DNA of 64,000 nt, taken from assembly GCA_023511295.1 (NCBI GenBank), contig JAIMBT010000007.1, positions 83,020-147,019 on the forward strand, in the 5' to 3' direction. Every line of letters starts with the position of its first letter. Positions within the stretch are counted from its first letter, which is position 1. The translations under genes were made by a program, and so were the position numbers. The notes beneath the pieces are model-generated. The model was not told where the DNA came from. It did not search any database and saw only the letters and a program-made list of their open reading frames with translations. Positions 50,466 through 58,912 of the stretch are shown in pieces. The stretch is from Alicyclobacillus sp. Its GTDB lineage: Bacteria > Bacillota > Bacilli > Alicyclobacillales > Alicyclobacillaceae.

Positions 50466-51887
50466 TCACGACGTCGCATCGTTGGGCGGTTCGGCCGCCT
50501 TCCGGTGATACGTATGCCTGCCGCGCACGGCGTAGTACGCCGCGAGCATCCCCAACCAAATCAGGCCGGACCAGACCGAGATTCGCGTGTCCGGCGACGT
50601 TAAGATGGCGATGAACGCCACAACCAGCAACAGCAGCCCGAGTCCGGGCAGCCAGGGCCACAGCGGCATCGCCATGCGCGGCCGAACGCCCATGGTCCGT
50701 TCCCAGCGGCGCCGAAACACCAACTCCGTGACGAGGATGACGCCCCACGTCCACAGCGACGCGAACGCCGAGGCACTTGTAATCCACACGTATACCGAAT
50801 TCGGTGCCAGGTAGGTGAGGAGGGTGCCGATGGAGATCATCGCCGCGGTCAGCCAAACCGCCCCATGCGGAACCCGGTTTCGGTTCAGGCGGGAGAAGCG
50901 GCCGTCTCTGACGCTCGCCTCCGCCATGCTGTAGAGCATGCGGCTGCCGCCGTAGAGTCCCGTGTTGCAGGACGACAGTCCGGAGAGGATGATGAGGAGG
51001 TTCACCACTGTCGCCGCCAGCGGGATGCCCGCCTTCGCGAACAGCAGCACGTACGGGCTGCCCGTGTGGTGAATCAGGTCATTCCATGGGAAGGCACACA
51101 GCATAACCAGCACAGAACCGATGTAAAGCACGAGGATGCGCCACGTGACCGCTCGGAACGCCCGCCGCATGTTCCGGACCGGATTTTTGGTCTCACCCGC
51201 TTCGACGGCCAGCGTCTCAATCCCGCTGTACGCCTGCACGACAAGCGACAAGCTGGCGAACACGCCGACCCAACCGTTCGGGAGGAACCCGCCGTGGGAC
51301 CATAGGTTCGCAACGCCAACCGGCGTCCCTCCGTTGAAGGCACCCGTGAACATCATCAGCAAGCCAAACGCCATGAACAGCGCGACGGCCAACACCTTGA
51401 GAATCGCGAACCAGTACTCCAACTCACCGAACACGCGAACCGCCAGCAAGTTGGAGCCCGTGAACAGGACGAGCGCTGCTAAGCCAGGAATCCAGGCCGG
51501 AAAGTGCGGGAACCAGTACTGCAGCAACTTTCCGATGGCCGCCAGCTCCGACATCACCGTTGCGGTCCAGAAAAACCACCACATCCAGCCCGTGATGAAG
51601 CCCACGCCGCGTCCCAAATGCGACTCTGCATAATCTCGGAACGAACCGGACACTGGGCGTTCGACGGTCATCTCCCCAAGCGCGCGCATCACCACCGCCG
51701 CAATCAAACCGCACAGCACAAATCCCACCAGCACCGCCGGCCCCGCCATCTGTACGGACAGCGAAGCCCCGTAAAACAAGCCGACGCCAATCACACCGCC
51801 GACCGCAAGCATCTGAATCTGTCGGCTGTCGAGAGATCTACGCAACCCTCCAGGGTCTTTCTCGCGATTGGCCAGATCCGTTTTCAT
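50466..51887 (-). CDS. Amino acid permease, APC superfamily
   Basis: 473 residues, about twelve membrane helices. APC/AAT family features: QIQMLAVGGVIGVGLFYGASLS near 22, ALGEMTVERPVSGSFRDYAESHLG near 73, and GIETLAVEAGETKNPVRNMRRA near 225. Closest in pattern to GABA/proline/aromatic permeases of the AAT group; substrate not resolvable. ATG at 51887 follows AGGGG at 8-nt spacing. Converges with the CoA-binding gene across 7 bases. Confidence 0.88.
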   Translation of the reverse strand: MKTDLANREKDPGGLRRSLDSRQIQMLAVGGVIGVGLFYGASLSVQMAGPAVLVGFVLCGLIAAVVMRALGEMTVERPVSGSFRDYAESHLGRGVGFITGWMWWFFWTATVMSELAAIGKLLQYWFPHFPAWIPGLAALVLFTGSNLLAVRVFGELEYWFAILKVLAVALFMAFGLLMMFTGAFNGGTPVGVANLWSHGGFLPNGWVGVFASLSLVVQAYSGIETLAVEAGETKNPVRNMRRAFRAVTWRILVLYIGSVLVMLCAFPWNDLIHHTGSPYVLLFAKAGIPLAATVVNLLIILSGLSSCNTGLYGGSRMLYSMAEASVRDGRFSRLNRNRVPHGAVWLTAAMISIGTLLTYLAPNSVYVWITSASAFASLWTWGVILVTELVFRRRWERTMGVRPRMAMPLWPWLPGLGLLLLVVAFIAILTSPDTRISVWSGLIWLGMLAAYYAVRGRHTYHRKAAEPPNDATS

Positions 51888-51989
51888 CGACGCGTCCCCT
51901 CCCACACGGGCAATTTCGACAGTCGATGTCAACGTATGCTGGCTGCTCTGTGTTGCTGTACACGAACGCCACGGTCCCCGTGTGGAAGT

Positions 51990-52673
51990 TCAGTCGTGGA
52001 CCGCGGCCTCCCGCAAACAGTCCGGGGAATCGTTGCGCACGTTCCCAACCATTGGAGAGACGGGATACGCGTGCATCCGCTCTGCCGGAAACGGCTGCAG
52101 CTGTGCACGGAGCAGTTCCGTTTCGGTCACGGCGGGGTCTAGCCACACATCTTCGGCTGATTCCTGTAGAATCACCGGCATCCGTCGGTGAATCGGTGCC
52201 ACGCAGTCGTTCGCCGCGGTTGTGATGATGGTGCAGGTGTGAAGCCGCTCTCCGTCCGGACTCAACCATGTATCGTACAGCCCCGCGAAACCGAAGAACG
52301 GCCTGTCCGTCACGATTCGATACGGCTGCTTCTGCTTCTTGAGCGGCCGCTGTTGCCACTCATAGAAGCCGTCGGCGAGAATCACGCAGCGTTTGCGAAC
52401 GAGCAGTTGGCGGAAGGTTGGCTTTTCGAGCAGGGTCTCGGCTCGCGCGTTGATGGCTTGGTACAAGGCGTTCGGATGCTGTGCCCAGCTTGGCACCAAG
52501 CCCCACCGCAAGAGGCCGACGCGGCGCTCCCCTCGGCCAGCCACAATTGCCGCAATCTCTTGGCCTGGCGCCAAGTTGTAGCGCGGCGGTCGTTCGAATA
52601 ACCGGTTGCTCACGGCAAAGTAGGAGAGCATCTCTCCCCAGTTCTCATAGGCCAAGCTGAACCGCCCGCACAC
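51990..52673 (-). CDS. SRAP/HMCES-type abasic-site processing protein
   Basis: 227 residues. SRAP family crosslinks to abasic sites in single-stranded DNA through an N-terminal Cys2. Here GTG is followed directly by TGC, giving MCGRFSL with Cys2 after Met removal; RYNLAPGQ, INARAET, CVILADGFYEWQ and HRRMPVIL are all present, including the conserved Asn, Glu and His of the active site. GTG at 52673 lies behind GGAGGGG. Monocistronic by context. Confidence 0.93.
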   Translation of the reverse strand: MCGRFSLAYENWGEMLSYFAVSNRLFERPPRYNLAPGQEIAAIVAGRGERRVGLLRWGLVPSWAQHPNALYQAINARAETLLEKPTFRQLLVRKRCVILADGFYEWQQRPLKKQKQPYRIVTDRPFFGFAGLYDTWLSPDGERLHTCTIITTAANDCVAPIHRRMPVILQESAEDVWLDPAVTETELLRAQLQPFPAERMHAYPVSPMVGNVRNDSPDCLREAAVHD

Positions 52674-52813
52674 CTCGTACCCCTCCGATTCATCCCTGAA
52701 TGTCCGCGTGAACCGCAACCACGCCACATCGTGCAGCCAGATGCCGCCCAGTGAATCCTGCATTGACAAGCCCACGTCCGCCCACGCTAAGCCCACAGCT
52801 GCAAACGTGCCGT

Positions 52814-54130
52814 TCAGGACGGTTCGCCCGATGCCACGTCCAAGCTGGCTCCTTTGCCGGTCTCTGTCCCACCGATGAACCACGCAACGGCGCCCGCGAG
52901 ACCGATGGCCCAAACCAACACGTTGAAGAGGGTGTAGGCGCTCAAGGCGAAATTCTGCGTGATATAGATGGTCGCGATATAGGCCCCGATGCTCACAAAT
53001 CGGACCAAAGCGGTATACGTCCCCCGCGACTTGGTCGGCCACACTTCGCCCTTCAACGTGTCCTCCGTCAGGTAACCGATATTCACGAACAAGTTGAGCA
53101 GGATGAGCAATAGCCAGAACATCACCAGATTCTTCGTCCACCCGCCGACGGTCAACCAAATGACAACCGTCAAGACGAACGACCCCGCATAGCCGACCAG
53201 CAGCAGCACCTTTCGACTCCACCGATCTGCCCAGAACCCAAAAAATCCGGAGATGAACCCGGTCCCCGTCGCAGCCAGTAGGATGGCTGCGTTGTGCTGC
53301 GGGAAGTAGTGCGGACCGAGCACATACGTCATCAACCCGAACCCAGCCGAACCTGCGAACGCTGTCGTCATCGTCGCAAACAATTTTAGCGGGATGCTGG
53401 CCCGCCGCGCGGCACCCCTCGCATGCGCTCGCGCCGTCGCTTCTCGGGCCGCCTGGCGACGAGCCTCGTACTCCTCGCGCCCGTAGTACCGGTCAATCTC
53501 CCGCTGGGCCCGTTCGTGCATTCCCCGTCGCTCCAACCAGTGGATGGACTCTGGCGTATTGCGGCGGGCGAACAGCATGACCACCAGCACGACCAACAAG
53601 GTGACCGCCACCATCCCGCGTTGAAATACGACGTGGCTGTATGCCGTGAACAGCGATACGATGGCCAGGATGACTCCACCCAGGTTGATAAAGTTTAACT
53701 CCAGCATCATCGTTTTGCTCCGATGCTTGTGCGGCATCATCTCATGTGAAGCCGCCATGATGGTGTTCATCTCGCCTCCCGCTGCGAACAGCAACATCGC
53801 GAGGAAAATCAAAATGAGGACGTAGGTGTGGCTGAACACAATGCCAATCGCACCGATGCCGTATAAGGACATCGTGGTGTAGAACGTATTCTTTCGTCCG
53901 ACGCGGTCCGCCAGCGGACCGGCCACGGCAATTCCGATGATGAGCCAGATGGGGGCCCAAGCGAGCAGCAAGGACTGCAAACTTTTCGGCATTGGCACCC
54001 AACCCGTGGCAATGCTCGCCATGCCGAAGATGTAGTTCTCGAGTAACATGCCGAGTCCAAACGACCAAAACGACCAGCTGTCCGTACGCGTCCAGTGCTC
54101 ACCGGACGCAACACCTGCTTGCGAAGCCAT
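52814..54130 (-). CDS. MFS transporter
   Basis: 438 residues, about twelve membrane helices in two halves. Loop 2-3 signature GPLADRVGRKNTF, and the mirrored loop in the second half FWADRWSRKVLLL. A cytoplasmic middle loop (about 195-245) is Arg/Glu/Ala-rich. Similar to the sugar-porter-like or metabolite:proton branch; substrate unknown. ATG at 54130 with GGAGGG 7 nt upstream. Divergent from the polysaccharide deacetylase gene. Confidence 0.85.
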   Translation of the reverse strand: MASQAGVASGEHWTRTDSWSFWSFGLGMLLENYIFGMASIATGWVPMPKSLQSLLLAWAPIWLIIGIAVAGPLADRVGRKNTFYTTMSLYGIGAIGIVFSHTYVLILIFLAMLLFAAGGEMNTIMAASHEMMPHKHRSKTMMLELNFINLGGVILAIVSLFTAYSHVVFQRGMVAVTLLVVLVVMLFARRNTPESIHWLERRGMHERAQREIDRYYGREEYEARRQAAREATARAHARGAARRASIPLKLFATMTTAFAGSAGFGLMTYVLGPHYFPQHNAAILLAATGTGFISGFFGFWADRWSRKVLLLVGYAGSFVLTVVIWLTVGGWTKNLVMFWLLLILLNLFVNIGYLTEDTLKGEVWPTKSRGTYTALVRFVSIGAYIATIYITQNFALSAYTLFNVLVWAIGLAGAVAWFIGGTETGKGASLDVASGEPS

Positions 54131-54324
54131 CGCACGCCCTCCTCTGTTCCCTATGTGCCCGTGTCGTTCAAACCTGAGTGTACTACACCGCAACCTTTCC
54201 AGATAGCCAGCGCCGGCAGCATATCTTCGACGCTGGACGGGAGATATTACAAAGGTTGACCTCAGCAGCCGTACCTTCGCCCAGAGGATGACACGTGCGC
54301 GGAGGCGGAAGGAGGAATGTCAGC

Positions 54325-54996
54325 TTGGAGCCCAGAAGACGGTGGCAGCGATTCACAGTCCGACTGTGCGGGGCCCTCGCCGCCCTGCTGACCTTGGGCG
54401 CGGCGCCCACCGCTTCGCACGCGCAGCCGCGCGTGTTGTACCTGACCTTCGACGACGGTCCGAGCCAGGTGTACACGCCGCAGATCCTCAACGTTCTGCG
54501 GGCCGAACACGTGCGTGCGACGTTTTTTGTCCTCGGCTATCGGTCCGAACAGATGCCCCAGCTGGTGCGGCGGATGCGGGCCGAAGGGCACGCGATTGGC
54601 AGTCACGGCTATTACCACGAGCACATCGTCCACAAATCCGACGAGTGGGTGCAGCACGACCTGCACCGGGCGGATATCGCCATTCGAAGAGCGAGCGGCT
54701 CGGTCCCCGTTCTGTACCGACCACCCGGCGGGATGATTGACGCACACGAGAAGTCCATGATTCAGCGGTCGGGTCACCCGGTTGTGTTGTGGACGGTGGA
54801 CTCGATGGACTGGAAGACGACGTCGCCTCAGAAAATCGTCGATAACGTGATGATGGGCGTCCATCCCGGGGCCATCATCCTTTGCCATGACGGCGTTTCC
54901 AACAGCCGCTACACCGTACAGGCCCTCCCCGCCCTGATTCGCGCCTGCCGAGCGAGGGGGTACGTCTTTCAAACACTGGGGACGCCCCATCGGTGA
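54325..54996 (+). CDS. Secreted polysaccharide deacetylase (NodB domain)
   Basis: 223 residues from TTG at 54325 (AAGGAGG 9 nt upstream). Signal peptide (basic start, hydrophobic about 12-28, cleavage near ASHA). NodB motifs in order: LTFDDGPS (metal Asp pair), ATFFVLG, GHAIGSHGYYH, YRPPGG and WTVDSMDW, ending with ILCHDG. All metal-binding residues are present, so it is likely active on peptidoglycan or another N-acetylated wall glycan. Near the adaA gene but not obviously linked. Confidence 0.88.
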   Translation: MEPRRRWQRFTVRLCGALAALLTLGAAPTASHAQPRVLYLTFDDGPSQVYTPQILNVLRAEHVRATFFVLGYRSEQMPQLVRRMRAEGHAIGSHGYYHEHIVHKSDEWVQHDLHRADIAIRRASGSVPVLYRPPGGMIDAHEKSMIQRSGHPVVLWTVDSMDWKTTSPQKIVDNVMMGVHPGAIILCHDGVSNSRYTVQALPALIRACRARGYVFQTLGTPHR

Positions 54997-55063
54997 GCCT
55001 CGCCTACCCTCGTAAGGTTCGGACGTCCGGTCCATCTGTCTCACCGCGCGGACACGGCGGATC

Positions 55064-55126
55064 GCTTTCGGGTTCTTGCGATCCCATTCGCGAAAGCTTC
55101 CCCGACACCCGGCATCGTGCTATGGT
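55064..55126 (+). promoter_or_regulatory. Candidate AdaA-controlled promoter
   Basis: -35 TTCCCC (55098-55103), 17-base spacer, -10 TATGGT (55121-55126). An inverted repeat GCTTTCG (55064-55070) and CGAAAGC (55091-55097) ends right at the -35, where activators such as methylated Ada bind. The AAAGC core resembles Ada boxes; the weak -35 fits an activated promoter. Confidence 0.45.
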
Positions 55127-55145
55127 GAAACCGGAGGTGTTCGGG

Positions 55146-55715
55146 ATGGAATCGGTTCATTGGCAGGCTATCGTCAACTGCGACGCAGCTTTTGACGGGC
55201 GGTTTGTCTACGGCGTGCGGACAACGCGGGTCTTCTGTCGACCATCCTGCCCATCCCGCCAGCCAAAGCCGGAAAACGTGCGGATCTTCGAGCGCGCTGA
55301 CGACGCCCTCGCGGCCGGGTTTCGACCGTGTAAGCGATGCCGTCCGGAACTCCCTGCCCACCATCCGGACAAAGACCTGGTGGACGCCGCAAAGCGAGTC
55401 CTGCTCGCTCATCTGTCCGAGCCCATCACGCTCCGGGAACTCGCCGACTGCTTGGCCGTCAGTCCGTACCACCTGCATCGCGTCTTTAAACGGGTTACGG
55501 GCGTCACCCCAGGCGCGTTTCAAATGAACATCCGCCTGGCTAGCGCTCGGACAATCCTGCGAAACGAGCCGGACCGCGCCGTGACCGACGTCGCCCTGTC
55601 CCTCGGATTTCCAAGTGCGGCCCATTTTGCGACGGTCTTTCACCGTCGTTTCGGCTGCAGCCCGAGCGCGTACCGAACGCGTTGGGCGCTGCTCACCCAG
55701 GAGGGAACGCGGTGA
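55146..55715 (+). CDS. adaA: AdaA methylphosphotriester-DNA methyltransferase/activator
   Basis: 189 residues. N-terminal Zn domain with four Cys: VFCRPSCPS and FRPCKRCRPE; the first Cys takes a methyl from phosphotriesters, turning the protein into an activator. The C-terminal AraC-type helix-turn-helix (about 85-180) includes ELADCLAVSPYHLHRVFKR and VTDVALSLGFPSAAHFATVFHRRFG. ATG at 55146 behind GGAGGTG. Overlaps adaB by 1 base, as in the B. subtilis adaAB operon. Confidence 0.93.
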   Translation: MESVHWQAIVNCDAAFDGRFVYGVRTTRVFCRPSCPSRQPKPENVRIFERADDALAAGFRPCKRCRPELPAHHPDKDLVDAAKRVLLAHLSEPITLRELADCLAVSPYHLHRVFKRVTGVTPGAFQMNIRLASARTILRNEPDRAVTDVALSLGFPSAAHFATVFHRRFGCSPSAYRTRWALLTQEGTR

Positions 55716-56278
55716 TGGACACACCCACGCCCGTCTACTGGGACACCCTGACCCACCATGGCTGGACGTTCCACGCTGCGGCGACGGAACAGGGGCTCTG
55801 CGCTTTGAGCTTGCCGAACGAGACCTTCGATAGCCTGGTTCACTGTGTGAAGAGACAGGTACCCGGCGCCCTGCTGCGCCGCGACGCATCGCGAGTAGAG
55901 TCCTTTCTCGCTCAACTCGACGACTACTTGAGCGGCCGCCTCCACACGCTGAACGGGCCGCTCGACTTGCGCGGGGCTCCGTTCCAGACATGCGTTTGGG
56001 AAGCCGTGCGGTGCGTCCCCTACGGATGCACTCGGAGCTACAGCGAGATTGCAGCCGCGATTCACCGGCCGACCGCTGTACGCGCAGTCGCGCGGGCCAA
56101 CGGGCTCAACCCCGTCCCGATTTTCGTTCCCTGTCATCGGATTATCGGCAAAAACGGCGCTTTGACCGGATACCGAGGCGGCATCGACCTGAAGGCAGCA
56201 CTGCTGGCGCTGGAACAGTCGCACCGAACGGTTGACGACGCATGCCCACCTGTCCCGTTCACGACCTCCCGCCCATAA
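55715..56278 (+). CDS. adaB: O6-methylguanine-DNA methyltransferase AdaB/Ogt
   Basis: 187 residues. Suicide alkyltransferase with the active-site PCHR in IFVPCHRIIG near residue 140 and RAVARANGLNPVPI just before; SEIAAAI and the Asn hinge are conserved. ATG at 55715, overlapping the adaA stop (TGATGG), with GGAGGG upstream. Co-transcribed with its activator gene. Confidence 0.94.
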   Translation: MDTPTPVYWDTLTHHGWTFHAAATEQGLCALSLPNETFDSLVHCVKRQVPGALLRRDASRVESFLAQLDDYLSGRLHTLNGPLDLRGAPFQTCVWEAVRCVPYGCTRSYSEIAAAIHRPTAVRAVARANGLNPVPIFVPCHRIIGKNGALTGYRGGIDLKAALLALEQSHRTVDDACPPVPFTTSRP

Positions 56279-56283
56279 GAAAC

Positions 56284-56315
56284 AGGGGCCCTCACCGTCA
56301 TCGGCGAAGACCCCT
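56284..56315. terminator. Possible bidirectional hairpin
   Basis: AGGGG (56284-56288) with CCCCT (56311-56315) around an inner CCG-TCAT-CGG hairpin; between adaB and the tRNA-Arg gene. Imperfect. Confidence 0.35.
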
Positions 56316-56343
56316 TTCGGATGAACCCCAATTGCCCTTGTGA

Positions 56344-56418
56344 TGGTGCGCCTAGAGGGACTCGAACCCCCGCACCCGGTTCCGGAGACCGGTGCTCTAT
56401 CCTCTGAGCTATAGGCGC
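56344..56418 (-). tRNA. tRNA-Arg(CCG)
   Basis: 75 bases including CCA. Acceptor GCGCCTA with TAGGCGC, anticodon loop CTCCGGA, T-arm GGTTCGAGTCC. Reads the CGG codon used frequently in this GC-rich genome. Confidence 0.93.
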
Positions 56419-56488
56419 AAGATACGTCGGATTCGGAAGTGACGCCAATTAATATAGCACAGGTCGTCCATGGATGGCAAGGGCAACC

Positions 56489-57418
56489 TCAGCACGGAGG
56501 TGGGCTGGGCGAAACCGCCGAGCGCGTGAACCGAGACCGTACGAATCCCGCGAATACGTTCGCTGCCTTCGACGCCGTGGCCGGCGGCGGTATCACGAGC
56601 GACAAGGGGCGCCGGAGATCTAGGCCGCTGATGCGGAGCACGGGCAGGGTATCGAGCGCCCCCTCCGGCTGCAGTGCCCACGACGAGAGAAGAGCGATAC
56701 CGAGCCCCGCCCGCACCGCCTCCTTGATGCCGTGCGTGCTGCTGAACGCGATGATGCGCTTCGCCCGAACGCCGCAGGCTCGCAGCACTTGGTCCGTGAA
56801 CTCGCGCGTCCCAGACCCCTTCTCGCGTACAATCCACGTCTCACCCTGCAAGTCCGTCGGCGTCGTCGACACAGCCGTTGCCAGTCGATGGCGCGGCGGG
56901 ACAATGAGCCGCATCTCGTCTTCGGCCAACCCTTCCACGCGCAGGACACTGCGGTGCGGGACGGCGCTCTCCACCAAACCGACGTCCAGCCGGTGGTCGA
57001 CCAAGCCCTGCACGACCGCGGGCGTGTTGTCAATCTCAACCTGGTATTCAATCTCCGGGTACAGGTCGTTGAACTCCGCCAACACCATGGGTAGGATGTA
57101 CTCGCCAACCGTGTAACTGGCGCCGATGGTGAGCGTGCCGCGGACCACCTGGCGGACCTCCTCCACCCGCCGATGCATCTCGTCCGCGAGCTGCAGAATC
57201 CGCCGCGCGTAGGATTGCACCACCTGGCCCGACTCGGTCAATCGAACTTGGCGGCGGTTCCTGCGGTCAAACAGGACTGCACCCAGTTCCTCCTCCAGGT
57301 TTTTCATCTGCTGGCTCACGGCGGACTGGGTCATGTGCAGCTTGGCTGCGGCCCGCGTGAAGCTGCCGTGCTCCGCTACGACACAGAAGACCCGTAAGTG
57401 GTCTCGCAGTCCGGCCAC
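56489..57418 (-). CDS. LysR-family regulator (CysL/YwfK-like)
   Basis: 309 residues. N-terminal helix-turn-helix with VVAEHGSFTRAAAKLHMTQSAVSQQMKNLEEELG, then a substrate-binding domain with ASYTVGEYILPMVLAEF and GIALLSSWALQ. The pattern resembles B. subtilis CysL, activator of sulfite reductase. It diverges from a CysP-type sulfate permease, making that gene the probable target. GTG at 57418 with GGGGGA 8 nt upstream. Confidence 0.88.
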   Translation of the reverse strand: MAGLRDHLRVFCVVAEHGSFTRAAAKLHMTQSAVSQQMKNLEEELGAVLFDRRNRRQVRLTESGQVVQSYARRILQLADEMHRRVEEVRQVVRGTLTIGASYTVGEYILPMVLAEFNDLYPEIEYQVEIDNTPAVVQGLVDHRLDVGLVESAVPHRSVLRVEGLAEDEMRLIVPPRHRLATAVSTTPTDLQGETWIVREKGSGTREFTDQVLRACGVRAKRIIAFSSTHGIKEAVRAGLGIALLSSWALQPEGALDTLPVLRISGLDLRRPLSLVIPPPATASKAANVFAGFVRSRFTRSAVSPSPPPC

Positions 57419-57546
57419 CGGTCGACTCCCCCTGTATCGAAAGATTTCCTACTCAATTCGCCCGGGCGAAACGGCGTGGTCCGACACGCGCGCTCCAGCC
57501 ACGCGCGCCCCAACGCCACCCGCACCTCTCCTCGCAGCTCGCCATT

Positions 57547-57575
57547 ACATTAGCATCTCTAATGATATGTATCAA
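57547..57575. promoter_or_regulatory. LysR operator region and regulator promoter
   Basis: The 341-base divergent spacer 57419-57759 has one AT-rich island. It contains CATTAG-N5-CTAATG (57548-57564), a T-N11-A type LysR box, overlapping TGATA-TG-TATCA (57563-57574). A minus-strand promoter TTGATA (57570-57575), 17 bases, TAATGT (57547-57552) coincides with them, fitting autorepression of the regulator. The rest of the spacer holds only GC-rich leader of cysP with no recognised riboswitch. Confidence 0.5.
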
Positions 57576-57759
57576 TATTTCTGTTGAACCTCGACAACAG
57601 GCCCGCTACCGTAGAACGTGGCGCCTCTGCCGCCACCTGTGGACGACCGTGTCGTAGCCCGGGCGGCACAGTGCGTTGCACAGCCCTCATTGGCCGTGAC
57701 CGTGAGGCGGTTCGGCGCATTTGTGAAGAGGAGTTCTTGGATCACGGAGGAGGAATGGC

Positions 57760-58869
57760 GTGCTGAACGTGATATCGTGGATGACGGCTTTGTTTTTCGC
57801 GTGCAACATCGGCGCCAGTGGGACAGCCGCAGCCATGGGACCCGTGTATGGCAGCGGCGCCATCCGCAAGCGCTGGATGGCACTCGGATTGGTCGCCCTT
57901 GCGGCGTTTATCGGGGCGGTTTTCGGGGGTGGTCATGTCGTCGATACCATCCGTGACGGCATCATCCCCGCGCACCTTGTGACGGTCAAGATGACGGTCA
58001 TCATCGTCGCGGCCGCCGTGTTGACGCTCTTCGGAGCAAACCGGCTCGGCATCCCGCTGTCGACGAGCGAAGTCACCGTCGGCAGCCTGATTGGCGTCGG
58101 CTTGGCGGCGCACGCCCTGCACCTGCACAAGGTGCTGCTGTTGGCCGCCGTCTGGTTGGTGTTGCCGTTCCTCTCCTGCGTTCTGTCGTTTGCCCTGGGC
58201 CGGCTCCTGCGGCCGCTCGAAGACCGGCTCGCCCAGTCCCACAGCCACCGCGGTCCAGCGCGACTCATCTCCGCCTTTCTGATTGCCAGCGGCTGCTACC
58301 AGGCTGTTTCGGCAGGGATGAACAACGCCGCCAACGCCGTCGGGCCGCTGATTGCCGCCGGTGTGAGCAGCGTGCACACAGGGCTGTTTTGGGCCGGCCT
58401 CTGCATGGGTATGGGGGCCCTTTGGCTCGGCGGGCGCGTGCTGGAGACGAACGCCAAACAAATCACGGAGCTGTCCCTGTTGCAGGGGAGTGTCGCCGCC
58501 TGCGTCAGCGGCACCCTCGTCATCGCCGCATCCGTCTTCGGTCTGCCAGTCCCCTTGACACAAGCCTCCACGATGGCGTTGTTCGGCATCGGTTCGGCGC
58601 AGACTGGCCGTCAGCTCTGGCAACGGCACATTGTCCGCCGCATCCTGATGGTGTGGGCGATATCGCCCATCGCCTCGCTCGTATTGTCTTACCTGTTGGT
58701 GGAAGTGGTCGTCCGCGCCGACCTCTACACCGCGACTGCGGTCTTCAGTGCGCTGGCGGTCGCCGCGGGAGTTATCCGGTTGTTGAGCAGTCGGCGCCGC
58801 CTGTCAGGTGACCTATCGCCGGTGCAAAGCGGGGACCGGCCAGACGCTCAGTCGGATGCCACCGTCTGA
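57760..58869 (+). CDS. cysP: Sulfate permease of the PiT family (CysP-like)
   Basis: 369 residues, about ten membrane helices. The two PiT repeats are seen: NIGASGTAAAMGPVYGSGAI with GIPLSTSEVTVGSLIGVG in the first half, and MNNAANAVGPLIAAG with VPLTQASTMALFGIG in the second. These segments follow B. subtilis CysP (sulfate) more closely than phosphate PiT proteins (for instance GASGxAAxMGxxYGSGAI). GTG at 57760 behind GGAGGAGG. The adjacent LysR regulator supports a sulfur role. Confidence 0.85.
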   Translation: MLNVISWMTALFFACNIGASGTAAAMGPVYGSGAIRKRWMALGLVALAAFIGAVFGGGHVVDTIRDGIIPAHLVTVKMTVIIVAAAVLTLFGANRLGIPLSTSEVTVGSLIGVGLAAHALHLHKVLLLAAVWLVLPFLSCVLSFALGRLLRPLEDRLAQSHSHRGPARLISAFLIASGCYQAVSAGMNNAANAVGPLIAAGVSSVHTGLFWAGLCMGMGALWLGGRVLETNAKQITELSLLQGSVAACVSGTLVIAASVFGLPVPLTQASTMALFGIGSAQTGRQLWQRHIVRRILMVWAISPIASLVLSYLLVEVVVRADLYTATAVFSALAVAAGVIRLLSSRRRLSGDLSPVQSGDRPDAQSDATV

Positions 58870-58912
58870 CCCCCCGCCCCACCCGTTCGGCGCAGGCCGC
58901 ACCGAAACGCGC

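Noticed and set aside
57576..57759. S-box (SAM) riboswitch in the cysP leader
   Set aside because: No S-box signature or terminator was seen; only a short CTGTTG/CAACAG repeat.
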